Of a DNA stretch of 64,000 bases, positions 9,398-16,987 are shown piece by piece. Within the stretch, counting starts at the first letter, position 1. Each line of letters starts with the position of its first letter. The stretch is from Sphingobium fuliginis. Its GTDB lineage: Bacteria; Pseudomonadota; Alphaproteobacteria; Sphingomonadales; Sphingomonadaceae. The notes under the pieces are model-generated. The model was not told the origin of the DNA, ran no database searches, and saw nothing but the letters and a program-made list of their open reading frames with translations. The translations under genes were made by a program, and so were the position numbers. Location: positions 186,001 through 250,000 of the forward strand of contig NZ_SEON01000005.1 of the NCBI RefSeq assembly GCF_004152845.1, in the 5' to 3' direction.

Positions 9398-9412
9398 TGC
9401 GAGGCGGTCGCA
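9398..9412. promoter_or_regulatory. Fur-like box upstream of TonB siderophore receptor
   Basis: TGCGAGGCGGTCGCA is a dyad with 5-nt arms that fits the 7-1-7 outline of alphaproteobacterial Fur boxes (TGMGA...TMGCA), 41 nt upstream of the receptor start. The central bases deviate from the A/T-rich consensus, so this is tentative. Confidence 0.35.
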
Positions 9413-9516
9413 TAGTTGTAGCCCTGCAAGCTGTCAACACGCTGCCTTGCTGAACAATGGCTGACTTTTCTGTTCAGAAACCCGCCAGACACCTGCGGCA
9501 ATAACCTCTCCCGTGG

Positions 9517-9532
9517 AGACGACGGGTCGTCT
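9517..9532. other. hairpin abutting ribosome binding site
   Basis: AGACGAC and GTCGTCT form a perfect 7-bp stem with a 2-nt turn directly before the GAGGAGGAG Shine-Dalgarno of the glycine-zipper gene. In the mRNA it would stand next to the ribosome site and could influence translation or stability. Confidence 0.35.
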
Positions 9533-9548
9533 GAGGAGGAGATAAAAG

Positions 9549-9953
9549 ATGATGCGCAAGCCCCTGTTGGCACTGTCCCTGGCCGCTTCGATGCTGGCCG
9601 GACTGCCATCCCTGGCCCATGCCCATGATGGCGGGCGCAGCTGGTATCGTGAAGAATATCATGAGGAAGGCGACGACGATGATGACGATGATCGTCCCCG
9701 TTATCGCCGCAGCTATTATGAGGAGCGGGACTATCATCGCCCGCGCTATGTCGCGCCACGGCGCTATTATCGCGATGAGCCGCGCCGTCGCTGCGGTGGC
9801 AGCGGGACAACGGGCTTGTTGATCGGTGGCGCGGCCGGTGCGCTGCTGGGCCGTTCGGTCGATCGTTATGGTGATCGCGCGCCGGGAACCATCATCGGGG
9901 CGGGCGCGGGTGCGTTGCTGGGCCGGGAGGTCGACCGAAACTCCGGCTGCTGA
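9549..9953 (+). CDS. secreted glycine-zipper 2TM-like protein
   Basis: A 134-aa exported protein. The signal peptide ends at about residue 25 (LAHAHD). A low-complexity region rich in Asp, Arg, Tyr and Glu follows (a run of seven Asp near 42-48), then a glycine-zipper segment, GLLIGGAAGALLGRSVDRYG and GTIIGAGAGALLGREVD (about 90-130), typical of glycine zipper 2TM surface proteins; the C-terminus ends with Cys. Such proteins usually reside in the outer membrane or envelope. A strong GAGGAGGAG ribosome site precedes the ATG (an ATG pair at 9549/9552). Role unknown. Confidence 0.75.
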   Translation: MMRKPLLALSLAASMLAGLPSLAHAHDGGRSWYREEYHEEGDDDDDDDRPRYRRSYYEERDYHRPRYVAPRRYYRDEPRRRCGGSGTTGLLIGGAAGALLGRSVDRYGDRAPGTIIGAGAGALLGREVDRNSGC

Positions 9954-9988
9954 GACAATATCGGCACTTCCTCCTGTGGCGGGAGGAT

Positions 9989-10025
9989 GCGGGGGCGTGC
10001 AGCCGCAGGCTGTCTACGCCCCCGC
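9989..10025. terminator. GC-rich hairpin after glycine-zipper gene
   Basis: GCGGGGGCGT pairs with ACGCCCCCGC (10 bp) around a 17-nt loop that itself can form an AGCC/GGCT stem. It lies 36 nt after the stop codon. There is no T-run, so it may stabilise the 3' end rather than act as an intrinsic terminator. Confidence 0.4.
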
Positions 10026-10125
10026 AACATAGGGCGGGTTCAGATCGAGTTCAGCGCGCCCGTGCTTGAATGATCATTGATCCCTTCCGCAGAAGGCGGA
10101 CCGGGCAAGAAGTAGGAGGCTGGAG

Positions 10126-10503
10126 ATGAAAATCCTCCGCAAAGCAGCCCTGGGCTTGGCGCTGGCGGCGTCCGTGCCGATCAGCGCGACGCCCGCCCAG
10201 GCACGCGACCATCATCGCTATTATTCCCGTCACTATGACGATGACACGGCGGTTGCCTTGAGCGCTGGAATTGTCGGCCTCGCGATCGGTGCGGCCATAG
10301 CTTCCGATCGGCCGCGCTATTATTATGACGACGATTATTATTACCGAGAGAGATATTACAGGCCCCATTATCGGTCATATTATTACTATTATGATGGCTA
10401 CCCGCGTTATTATGACAGGCGCGATTATCGCGGGTATCGCGGGTATCGCGATTATGACCGGCATTGGCGTCACCACCGCCACCATGATGATGACGACGAT
10501 TGA
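10126..10503 (+). CDS. secreted Tyr/Arg/Asp/His-rich protein
   Basis: A 125-aa exported protein: signal peptide to about residue 26 (TPAQA), a short hydrophobic segment (AVALSAGIVGLAIGAAIASD, about 40-60), then a tail made almost only of Tyr, Arg, Asp, His and Gly, including runs such as SYYYYYDGYPRYYD and ending in HHRHHDDDDD. The composition suggests a disordered envelope protein that could bind metal ions. AGGAGG lies 8 nt before the ATG. It resembles the neighbouring secreted proteins at 9549 and 15503 in composition but not clearly in sequence. Function unknown. Confidence 0.7.
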   Translation: MKILRKAALGLALAASVPISATPAQARDHHRYYSRHYDDDTAVALSAGIVGLAIGAAIASDRPRYYYDDDYYYRERYYRPHYRSYYYYYDGYPRYYDRRDYRGYRGYRDYDRHWRHHRHHDDDDD

Positions 10504-10525
10504 TAGACAGTTAAACGGATAAATC

Positions 10526-11908
10526 TCAGGCTCTGCGTTTTGCGGCGGGAAAGACGATTTCGACGGTCATGCCAGCACCGGTGGGCAGAGTCTGGACGTG
10601 CGCATCGTGGGCGGCGGCAATGGCCGCCACCATATTGAGACCCAGGCCGTAGCCCGATGTCGATCGGCTTCGGTCAAGCCGTGCAAAGCGGCGAAAAACC
10701 CGTTCGCGATCCTCATCGGGAATGCCCGGCCCATTGTCGATGATGAGCAGCGCGATCCCCTTATCGCATTTTTCCATTGCAATCGTCGCTGCCGTGCCGG
10801 GCGGCGTGTGAACCAGCACATTGTCCAGTAGATTCGCCAGGCATCGCTGGATGAGTTGCCGATCTCCGAGAATAGTCGCCGGGGCAATCTCCAGCATGAG
10901 CGACTTGCCCGCCTGATCGAAGGCTGGGCGAAACGCCTCAGCGATGTCCCGGGTCGCTTCGGCCAAATCCACGGTCTGAAAGCGGCTGCGGATCGATTGG
11001 CCTTCAATCTCGGATATCGCAAGGATGGATGAGAAGAGATCAAGCAGATCATCGGCTTCCCTGATGGCCAGGGTCAACCGCTCCCGTTGAAGCGGCTCTG
11101 CGGTCGTTCGTTCAACCTCTTCCAGTCGCCCGCGCAGGCGGCTGAGCGGCGTGCGCAGGTCATGGGCAATGTCGCAGGACACTTGCCGGAGATTATCCAT
11201 CAGGGCCTGGATGCGATCGAGCATGCTGTTCAAGATCATGGCCAGCCGATCGAATTCCTCGCCCGATCCATTGCGCGGCATGCGGCGGGACAGATCACCG
11301 GCCATGATCGCTTCCGCCGAATCCTCCATGGTCGAAAGGCGCGCCCCGACAAGCCGACCCAATCCAACCACTGCGGCGGTGCCCACGGCCAGGATCAGGG
11401 CGAAGGCACCAAGGAACAGTGTCAGCAGTTGCAGATCCATCTGATCGACTATGGCCCGGTCGGCAGCGACAACGAGGCGCCCGCCGCCGGACAGCGGCGT
11501 GTTGATGGCCTGGGCCATGGCGGACGCCCCATCGGCAGCGCGAAAGGGAACGAACTCGCTCCATCCCGACGGCGGCACGCTGGCTTTGAGCGATCCCGCC
11601 CTGCGCCGTCCGGAGGCATCGGTCACGATGTAGCCCATGCCTCGCCCCCTGCTGTCGGCCCCCTCCAGATAGCTGACATCTTCCGGCCCGGTACGATGAT
11701 CGAGGGTGTTGACCAGATCGACCAGCGCCGCAAAGCCGTGCTGCCGGTGATGGGCGAGCAGGACATCGGCTTCGATCCTGATCCGCTGGTTGATCTGGCG
11801 TTCAATCTCCTCATGTACGAAGGCATAGGTCGCGAGGCTCAGCAGGGTAACGATCAGGCCGGAGGCCAGCGCCACGCTCAACGACAGTGCCCTGATGGAG
11901 CGGGGCAT
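10526..11908 (-). CDS. sensor histidine kinase
   Basis: A 460-aa inner-membrane kinase of a two-component system: N-terminal membrane segment, periplasmic sensor of about 120 residues, second membrane span (about 160-185), HAMP segment, then a HisKA domain with AHDLRTPLSRL (phospho-His near 249), N-box NLLDNVLVHTPPG, G1 DNGPGIPD and G2 GYGLGLNMVAA. ATG 11908 is chosen because it has a GGTAGG site and lies 5 nt after the regulator stop; GTG 11923 is an in-frame alternative that overlaps the regulator. It partners the upstream OmpR-type regulator. The signal sensed is not evident; metal and iron genes surround it. Confidence 0.9.
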   Translation of the reverse strand: MPRSIRALSLSVALASGLIVTLLSLATYAFVHEEIERQINQRIRIEADVLLAHHRQHGFAALVDLVNTLDHRTGPEDVSYLEGADSRGRGMGYIVTDASGRRRAGSLKASVPPSGWSEFVPFRAADGASAMAQAINTPLSGGGRLVVAADRAIVDQMDLQLLTLFLGAFALILAVGTAAVVGLGRLVGARLSTMEDSAEAIMAGDLSRRMPRNGSGEEFDRLAMILNSMLDRIQALMDNLRQVSCDIAHDLRTPLSRLRGRLEEVERTTAEPLQRERLTLAIREADDLLDLFSSILAISEIEGQSIRSRFQTVDLAEATRDIAEAFRPAFDQAGKSLMLEIAPATILGDRQLIQRCLANLLDNVLVHTPPGTAATIAMEKCDKGIALLIIDNGPGIPDEDRERVFRRFARLDRSRSTSGYGLGLNMVAAIAAAHDAHVQTLPTGAGMTVEIVFPAAKRRA

Positions 11909-11912
11909 GAAC

Positions 11913-12593
11913 CTACCCAGCACGGCTGTCGATCATATAGCCCGAACCGCGAACGGTTTTGATCGCATCATCGCCGAAGCCCTCGTTGAGCTTGGCTCTC
12001 AATCGGCTCATATGCGTCTCGACGATGTTGGTTTTCGGGTCGAAGCCGAAATTCCACACGCGGTCGAGCAGCATCGTGCGCGTCACGACGCGATCGGCGT
12101 TGCGCAACAACTGTTCCAACAGACTATATTCGCGGGGTTGAAGGTCGATGGTCCGGTTCCCTCGGCGCACTTCACGGCGCAGCAGGTTCATGCTGATGCC
12201 GCCCGCCTCCAGCATCGTCACGGTTTCGCAGGATGGGGAACGCCGGCCCAGCGCGTTGAGGCGCGCGACCAGTTCCACAAAGGCAAAGGGTTTGACGAGG
12301 TAATCGTCCGCTCCCGCCTCCAACCCGTCAACCCGATCCTCTATGGCCGACATGGCCGTCAGCAGCAGGGTGGGCGTCTGGCATCCCTGTGACCGTATCA
12401 TGCGCAACAGGGTAAGTCCGTCCAGGCTGGGTAGCATCCTGTCGAAGATCAGCACATCGAAACCGCCGGCCAGAACCACGCCGATCGCCTCCGTTCCGTC
12501 GCCGAAACATGCGACCTGATGCCCCAATTCCCGCAAGCCCTGCGCCACATAGTCGCGTTGTTGCCGATCATCCTCCACCAGCAGCATTTTCAT
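11913..12593 (-). CDS. OmpR-family response regulator
   Basis: A 226-aa two-component regulator. The receiver starts with KMLLVEDD, has the phospho-acceptor Asp in FDRMLP (about residue 52), and conserved Thr and Lys (LLLTAMS; DDYLVKPF). The C-terminal winged-helix DNA-binding domain has IDLQPREYSLLEQLL and the VWNFGFDPKTNIVETHMSRLR recognition region. It is first in an operon with the histidine kinase. The ATG at 12593 is chosen because the receiver begins immediately after it; an upstream ATG at 12659 would add a non-homologous leader. Target genes are not known; the divergent DUF6662 operon is a candidate. Confidence 0.92.
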   Translation of the reverse strand: MKMLLVEDDRQQRDYVAQGLRELGHQVACFGDGTEAIGVVLAGGFDVLIFDRMLPSLDGLTLLRMIRSQGCQTPTLLLTAMSAIEDRVDGLEAGADDYLVKPFAFVELVARLNALGRRSPSCETVTMLEAGGISMNLLRREVRRGNRTIDLQPREYSLLEQLLRNADRVVTRTMLLDRVWNFGFDPKTNIVETHMSRLRAKLNEGFGDDAIKTVRGSGYMIDSRAG

Positions 12594-12715
12594 GGCCTGC
12601 CCCCGACGCCGCACGGATGTCCCCATCGGGATGACGCATGGATTACCATTTCTATACAATTTCCCAATGTTGCCATTCCGTGATGGACCGACTCTATAGC
12701 AAACCGCTAGCGGCG

Positions 12716-12738
12716 CAAATGAGAACCGTTAGCATTTG
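12716..12738. promoter_or_regulatory. Fur-like box upstream of flavin/ApbE operon
   Basis: The core TGAGAACCGTTAGCA (12720-12734) matches 11 of the 14 defined positions of the Fur 7-1-7 consensus TGATAATNATTATCA and is framed by CAAATG and CATTTG arms. It lies 18 nt before the DUF6662 gene and about 120 nt upstream of the divergent response regulator, so iron control of the operon (and possibly of the two-component system) is likely. Confidence 0.55.
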
Positions 12739-12755
12739 TATCAAAGGGGTCGCAT

Positions 12756-13646
12756 ATGACAGGAAAGAGGGTTGGAAGTGCTGTCGCCATGGCCGCCGCT
12801 ATGGCTTTTTCAAGTCCGGCAATGGCCGGCGAACCGCTGTTTGGCTATGTCTACACGACTGATGTCATGCCCAAGGGCAAGACCGAGGTCGAGCAATGGG
12901 TCACGCTGCGCGAGGGACAGGCCAACGGCCATTTCCATGACGTCAAGCTCCGCACCGAGGTCGAGCATGGCATTACGGACAATTTCCAGATCGCCGGATA
13001 TCTCAACAGCAGCTACATTTCCGCGAACCGGAACAGCGTCGCCGGCACCACCGAGGGTCTGGACATTCCGCCCGCCCATGATCCGGCGCGCCCTTACAAT
13101 CGGTTCCGCTTCGACACCGTATCGGCCGAGATGATCTGGCGGGTGATGAGCCCCTATAAGAAGCCCTTCGGCCTTGCCTTCTATGTCGAGCCGGAAATCG
13201 GCCCGCACGAACGGGCGATCGAACTCAAGGTGATCGCGCAGAAGAATTTCCTCGATGACCGTCTGGTGCTCGCCGCCAACGCCTTTGTCGAGTTCGAGCG
13301 TGAGCATCAGGACGGGGAAACCGAAAAGGCGACCCAGCTGGAATTCGATGCGGGCGCTTCCTACCGTTTCCGCCCAAACTGGTCATTCGGCCTGGAATAT
13401 CGCAACCATAATGAGTTTGTCGGCTACAGGCTCGGCCATAGCAGCCAGGAGCATACGGCCCATTTCGTCGGCCCGAACATCCATTATGGCAGCCAGAAAT
13501 GGTTCTTCACCCTCTCCGCGCTCTACCAGATCCATGCCAAGGGCTATAATGACGAGCAGCGCGACAATATCGTCAATGGCCGCATCTATGGCGACGAGCA
13601 TACCCGTTGGGACGGCATCCGCCTGAAGGTCGGGAGGGTGTTCTGA
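12756..13646 (+). CDS. DUF6662-family outer membrane protein
   Basis: A 296-aa exported protein: signal peptide to about residue 24 (SSPAMA) and then a beta-rich chain of amphipathic strands ending in GRVF, consistent with a barrel in the outer membrane. The N-terminal FGYVYTTDVMPKGKTEVEQW and the body fit the DUF6662 family. First gene of a tightly coupled four-gene set (stop and next start overlap by 1 nt) with an FMN-binding protein, an ApbE flavin transferase and a small membrane protein. The Fur-like box directly upstream suggests expression under iron shortage. Possibly a porin or conduit for the redox system; function not established. Confidence 0.75.
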   Translation: MTGKRVGSAVAMAAAMAFSSPAMAGEPLFGYVYTTDVMPKGKTEVEQWVTLREGQANGHFHDVKLRTEVEHGITDNFQIAGYLNSSYISANRNSVAGTTEGLDIPPAHDPARPYNRFRFDTVSAEMIWRVMSPYKKPFGLAFYVEPEIGPHERAIELKVIAQKNFLDDRLVLAANAFVEFEREHQDGETEKATQLEFDAGASYRFRPNWSFGLEYRNHNEFVGYRLGHSSQEHTAHFVGPNIHYGSQKWFFTLSALYQIHAKGYNDEQRDNIVNGRIYGDEHTRWDGIRLKVGRVF

Positions 13647-14173
13647 TGTCGGCCCCTCGCGCATCCTTGCTGGCTCTCGTTCCGGTGGCGCTGGTCGCGC
13701 CGCCAGCCCACGCAGCCACCTATCTCTCCGTCGAGCAGGCGCAGTCCCTGATGTTCCCCGGCGAGACCCTGACGCCTGCGTTCCGCACGCTGAGCAACAC
13801 GGAAATCGCCGCGATCCGGAAGGCTAGCGGCGTGTCGCCCCTCAACCGTCAGTTGAAAGTTTGGCGGTCCGCCCGCGGCGGCTGGCTTATCGTCGATCAG
13901 GTTGTCGGCAAGCATGAATATATCACCTTCGCCGTCGCGCTCGACGCTTCGGGCGCCGTGCGCTCGGTCGAGATCATGGACTATCGGGAAAGCTATGGCG
14001 ACCAGGTGCGCAATCCCAAATGGCGCGCCCAGTTCGCCGGCAAGCGCAACGGCGCCGCGCTGCAACTCGACAAGGACATCAAGAATATCTCGGGGGCGAC
14101 CCTTTCCTGTCGGCACGTCACCGATGGGGTCAAGCGTCTGTTGGCGACCTATGCCCTTGTCCTCGCGGGATAA
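13646..14173 (+). CDS. periplasmic FMN-binding (flavinylated) protein
   Basis: A 175-aa exported protein with a signal peptide (about 1-23, APPAHA). The FMN-binding domain ends with IKNISGATLSCRHVTDGV; the SGAT motif (149-152) is the site where ApbE attaches FMN through phosphoester linkage to Thr152, as known for NqrC/RnfG-type domains. Preceded by a strand segment ITFAVALDASGAVRSVEIMDY typical of the domain. The ATG overlaps the preceding stop by 1 nt, and its 3' end overlaps the ApbE gene by 23 nt, so the modifying enzyme and its substrate are encoded together. Likely an electron carrier in the periplasm. Confidence 0.85.
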   Translation: MSAPRASLLALVPVALVAPPAHAATYLSVEQAQSLMFPGETLTPAFRTLSNTEIAAIRKASGVSPLNRQLKVWRSARGGWLIVDQVVGKHEYITFAVALDASGAVRSVEIMDYRESYGDQVRNPKWRAQFAGKRNGAALQLDKDIKNISGATLSCRHVTDGVKRLLATYALVLAG

Positions 14174-15002
14174 GCTCGTCACCCGGTGCCAGCCATGGCT
14201 GGGCACCTTTGTCGAGATCAGCCTTGCCGAAGCGGATATCGGGGCGATCGATGCCGCCTTTGGGGTGATCGCCCATATCCATGCGCGCATGTCATTCCAT
14301 GATCCGGACAGCGACCTGGCACGGCTACGTTCTGCCGCGCCCCGCGAGATTGTTGCCGTGGACGCGGAGACGGTGTCGGTGCTGCGGATGGCGATCGTGC
14401 TGCATGAAGCGACGGACGGCCTCTTCGAGGTTGCCGTGGGGCGGGCCTTGGTCCGTAGCGGTTTCCTACCGCGTGACGGCATCGAGCATCTCAGCCGCTA
14501 TACCGGCACAACCGCCGATATCGAGGTGATCGACGATCGGCATGTCCGGTGCAAGAGGCGGCTTCTGATCGACCTGGGCGGCATAGCCAAGGGCCATGCG
14601 GTCGACCGCGCCGTCGAAACCTTGCAGGCCGCTGGCATAGAGACAGGGCTAGTGAATGCTGGCGGTGATCTGCGGGCCTTTGGCGAGCGCGAATGGGAGG
14701 TGCAGTTCCGCGATGCGGATGATGTGGTGCGGCATGGGCTGTCGGTGCGCGACTGCGCCGTCGCGAGTTCCGCCAATCTCCGCGATCGGCGACAGATGGG
14801 CGGCGTACCGCACGCCCCTCATATCGGCCGGGATGGCAAGGCATCGCTCATCGGCCATCGAGTGACCGTGCTGGCCGACCGATGCATCGTTGCCGACGCC
14901 ATGACGAAAGTGGCCATGGCCGATACGGGCCTCGCAGACAGGATACTCGCCTTGCACAATGGATATGTCTTGCGCGAACCCTTTTGGGCGGAGGCCGCCT
15001 GA
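14151..15002 (+). CDS. apbE: FAD:protein FMN transferase ApbE
   Basis: A 283-aa enzyme that transfers FMN from FAD to a Ser/Thr of target proteins (Mg-dependent). Family motifs: N-terminal WLGTFVEISLA, the MSFHDPDSDLARL helix, DLGGIAKGHAVDRA (141-154), NAGGD (169-173) and a C-terminal ADAMTKVAMAD segment. ATG 14151 is the start that fits the family; the frame runs open further upstream but inside the previous gene. No signal peptide or lipobox is visible with this start, although many ApbE proteins are periplasmic lipoproteins; flavinylation may occur before export. The adjacent SGAT protein is the probable substrate. Confidence 0.9.
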   Translation: MPLSSRDKLVTRCQPWLGTFVEISLAEADIGAIDAAFGVIAHIHARMSFHDPDSDLARLRSAAPREIVAVDAETVSVLRMAIVLHEATDGLFEVAVGRALVRSGFLPRDGIEHLSRYTGTTADIEVIDDRHVRCKRRLLIDLGGIAKGHAVDRAVETLQAAGIETGLVNAGGDLRAFGEREWEVQFRDADDVVRHGLSVRDCAVASSANLRDRRQMGGVPHAPHIGRDGKASLIGHRVTVLADRCIVADAMTKVAMADTGLADRILALHNGYVLREPFWAEAA

Positions 15003-15457
15003 TGCCGCATCGTCGTTCGGCGCGCCTCGCCACATGGCAGCTCGCGCTTTTCAGCACCAGTGGCCTTGGCCTGTGGCTCAGCGGAACCTGCTGGCTTTTG
15101 CTCCATTATTACGGGCAGATCGAGGGAGAGTTCGGTCCGGAGGTCAATCCGGCCGAACCATGGATGATGAAAATCCATGGCCTATTTCTCATCGCTGCCC
15201 TGCTCGGCATCGGCGGCATGTTCATCGCGCATATTCCCAAGGGCTGGTCACAGCGCCATCAACGGGTCGCCGGGGTCGTGCTGAGCGGTATCCTCGGGGT
15301 GCTGATCATCAGCGGATATATGCTCTATTATGTCGGAATAGAGGCGGTCCGTGCATGGACCAGTGTGGTCCATTGGTTCTTAGGCCTGTCACTGCCGGCG
15401 ATATTTACCTGGCACTATGTCAAGGCCCGCCGGTCTCGAAAGCGCAAGCATAAGTGA
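15002..15457 (+). CDS. four-helix membrane protein with His residues (possible b-type cytochrome)
   Basis: A 151-aa inner-membrane protein with four hydrophobic segments (about 13-36, 58-78, 88-111, 121-140). Histidines H35, H59, H77, H124 and H138 lie in or near these helices, a layout compatible with heme b ligation as in small cytochrome b561/DUF4405-like proteins, but no family is certain. It overlaps the ApbE stop by 1 nt, so it is part of the same operon. A role passing electrons from the quinone pool to the flavinylated periplasmic protein is a reasonable inference. The C-terminus is basic (ARRSRKRKHK), consistent with the positive-inside rule. Confidence 0.7.
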   Translation: MPHRRSARLATWQLALFSTSGLGLWLSGTCWLLLHYYGQIEGEFGPEVNPAEPWMMKIHGLFLIAALLGIGGMFIAHIPKGWSQRHQRVAGVVLSGILGVLIISGYMLYYVGIEAVRAWTSVVHWFLGLSLPAIFTWHYVKARRSRKRKHK

Positions 15458-15502
15458 ATGGTCACCGCGATCGGTAGCGGTCGCGGTAACCATGCGACAT
15501 GA

Positions 15503-15859
15503 TCAATAGCCATAGTCAGGATCATAGCGGTATCGAGGTGAACTCCAGCCGTAATAATATGGGTTCCGGTTGTCCCAATGCTCCCAGCGATGCTCGCGAC
15601 CGAGCTGCCGATGTTCACGGGCATGTTCCCGGTTCATGTATCGATGCAGGCGTCGATGTTCCCGGCGAGTCATTCCTTCCTCGTGGGCGTCGCGGTGGAT
15701 GTCACCGAGATAATCATGATCATCCTGATGCTCTTGGTCGAGCTGATCGTGGTCATAGTCGTGCGGCGACTGATACCAATTATAGGATTGAGCCATGGCG
15801 GGCGAGATCACCCCCATTGCCAAGATTGACGCTGCCGCCACCAAACCAAGCTTACGCAT
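15503..15859 (-). CDS. secreted His/Asp/Tyr/Arg-rich small protein
   Basis: A 118-aa exported protein with a clear signal peptide (MRKLGLVAAASILAMGVISP, cleavage after AMA near residue 23). The mature part is strongly biased to Asp, His, Arg, Glu and Tyr, with a helical repeat-like stretch (about 60-95: HRRLHRYM, HAREHRQLGREHRWEH) and a Tyr-rich tail. A GAGAGGCGG ribosome site precedes the ATG. It converges with the flavin operon. Metal or acid-stress binding is conceivable but not supported by a known domain. Confidence 0.7.
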   Translation of the reverse strand: MRKLGLVAAASILAMGVISPAMAQSYNWYQSPHDYDHDQLDQEHQDDHDYLGDIHRDAHEEGMTRREHRRLHRYMNREHAREHRQLGREHRWEHWDNRNPYYYGWSSPRYRYDPDYGY

Positions 15860-16264
15860 ATCCGCCTCTCCTCTGTATCGTGGGATTTAAGCTGGCGGCA
15901 TTGAACACGTCCTGAATAAAGCGTTCAGGGTCCGATAAGAGGACCGCTTCGTCGGCTGGTCATCACGCAGAGCAGAAATCAGCTACCGCCACTCGAACGG
16001 CAGCTTCAGCCATAGCGATACTCCGAAGCGGACAAGCTCGAAAGTCCCAAGCCTGGCGATCAGGTTACTCGTAATTCCCCTCGAATGAATGACCGCTTCC
16101 AGGATCACCTTCTTGATCCCAGAACGACAAAAAGTGGCGCAGAGCCGCCGGCAGCTCGCGACCACCTCAAGACATTCAGTGTCGTTGATGTGAGCGTCGG
16201 CTTGTGCTCATATCCGCCTTTCGGGCCACGCAACCAAGCCGGTCGGCTTCGCTTCATCGGATTC
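15860..16264. other. intergenic region, possible membrane-protein remnant
   Basis: No gene I can support. A 60-codon minus-strand frame (15983-16165) ends in LVRFGVSLWLKLPFEWR, which has the look of the last strands of an outer-membrane barrel, but it has no upstream continuation or ribosome site. The region marks the 3' boundary of the four-gene module that starts at 19881. Confidence 0.3.
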
Positions 16265-16987
16265 TTAGTCGGTCAGCCACTTCGCATAAGCCCGAATGTC
16301 GATCATCGGAACCGTCGCTAGACCCTGCAGCCGCGCGATCAGTTCCAACAGGAACGCCGTCGCCGGCTTGCCCTGGTCTTTGATCACATGGCACCCAGCG
16401 TCGTCGCAGGCGAACCAGCCATGGGCAGCGACGCAGCCGATGTCGAGCTGGCTATCTTCATCGGCATCTGCCAGCGCTTTGGCGAGGCTGGCTCCCAAGG
16501 GAGGCGACCAGCCGCTCTCGAATGTCAACAATCCACCGATGATGGGCTGCAGCGGCTTTGGTGGCGAACTCCCGCCAATATGCGGCACGGGCAGACTCGT
16601 TCGCTTCAGCGCGCGCACGGATGCAATCTTCTTCGCGGCATAGCTCACTTGTGCCGCATCGATCTCCTGCTTCGCTTCGAATACCGCATAGACGCTCTCG
16701 GCCGGGATGATGACCTGATTGTCCATCTCGAAGATCAGCGGTGAATACTGCCGGTCGTATACCACCACATCGAGCTGATCGCTGAAGCGGCCTTCGCTGT
16801 CGCAGACGAACGCCTTTGCGACTTTGTAGCGCTGCGGAAGATAGCCGGCCAGCAGCTGCGCCCAAACGTTCTCGGCAACATCGCCCTTGGCAACGGGATG
16901 ACCCATCGTGCGCCGGGCGCGAGCAAGCTGCTCGGTCACCGAGGAATGCAGATCCGCCAGCAGCGCCTCAAGGGACCAGCTCGTCAT
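16265..16987 (-). CDS. DUF6602 protein with PD-(D/E)XK nuclease-like pattern
   Basis: A 240-aa soluble protein fitting DUF6602. Near the N-terminus it shows G35-x3-E39, then D73 in SDQLDVVVYDR and E104-A-K106 in YAVFEAKQEID, with strands and helices placed as in PD-(D/E)XK restriction-type nuclease folds (E...D...ExK). I infer a nuclease-like effector; this is not proved. The ATG overlaps the stop of the nucleotidyltransferase gene by 4 nt (ATGA), so both are coupled. It is last of a four-gene minus-strand module. A non-catalytic nucleic-acid-binding role is an alternative. Confidence 0.7.
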   Translation of the reverse strand: MTSWSLEALLADLHSSVTEQLARARRTMGHPVAKGDVAENVWAQLLAGYLPQRYKVAKAFVCDSEGRFSDQLDVVVYDRQYSPLIFEMDNQVIIPAESVYAVFEAKQEIDAAQVSYAAKKIASVRALKRTSLPVPHIGGSSPPKPLQPIIGGLLTFESGWSPPLGASLAKALADADEDSQLDIGCVAAHGWFACDDAGCHVIKDQGKPATAFLLELIARLQGLATVPMIDIRAYAKWLTD

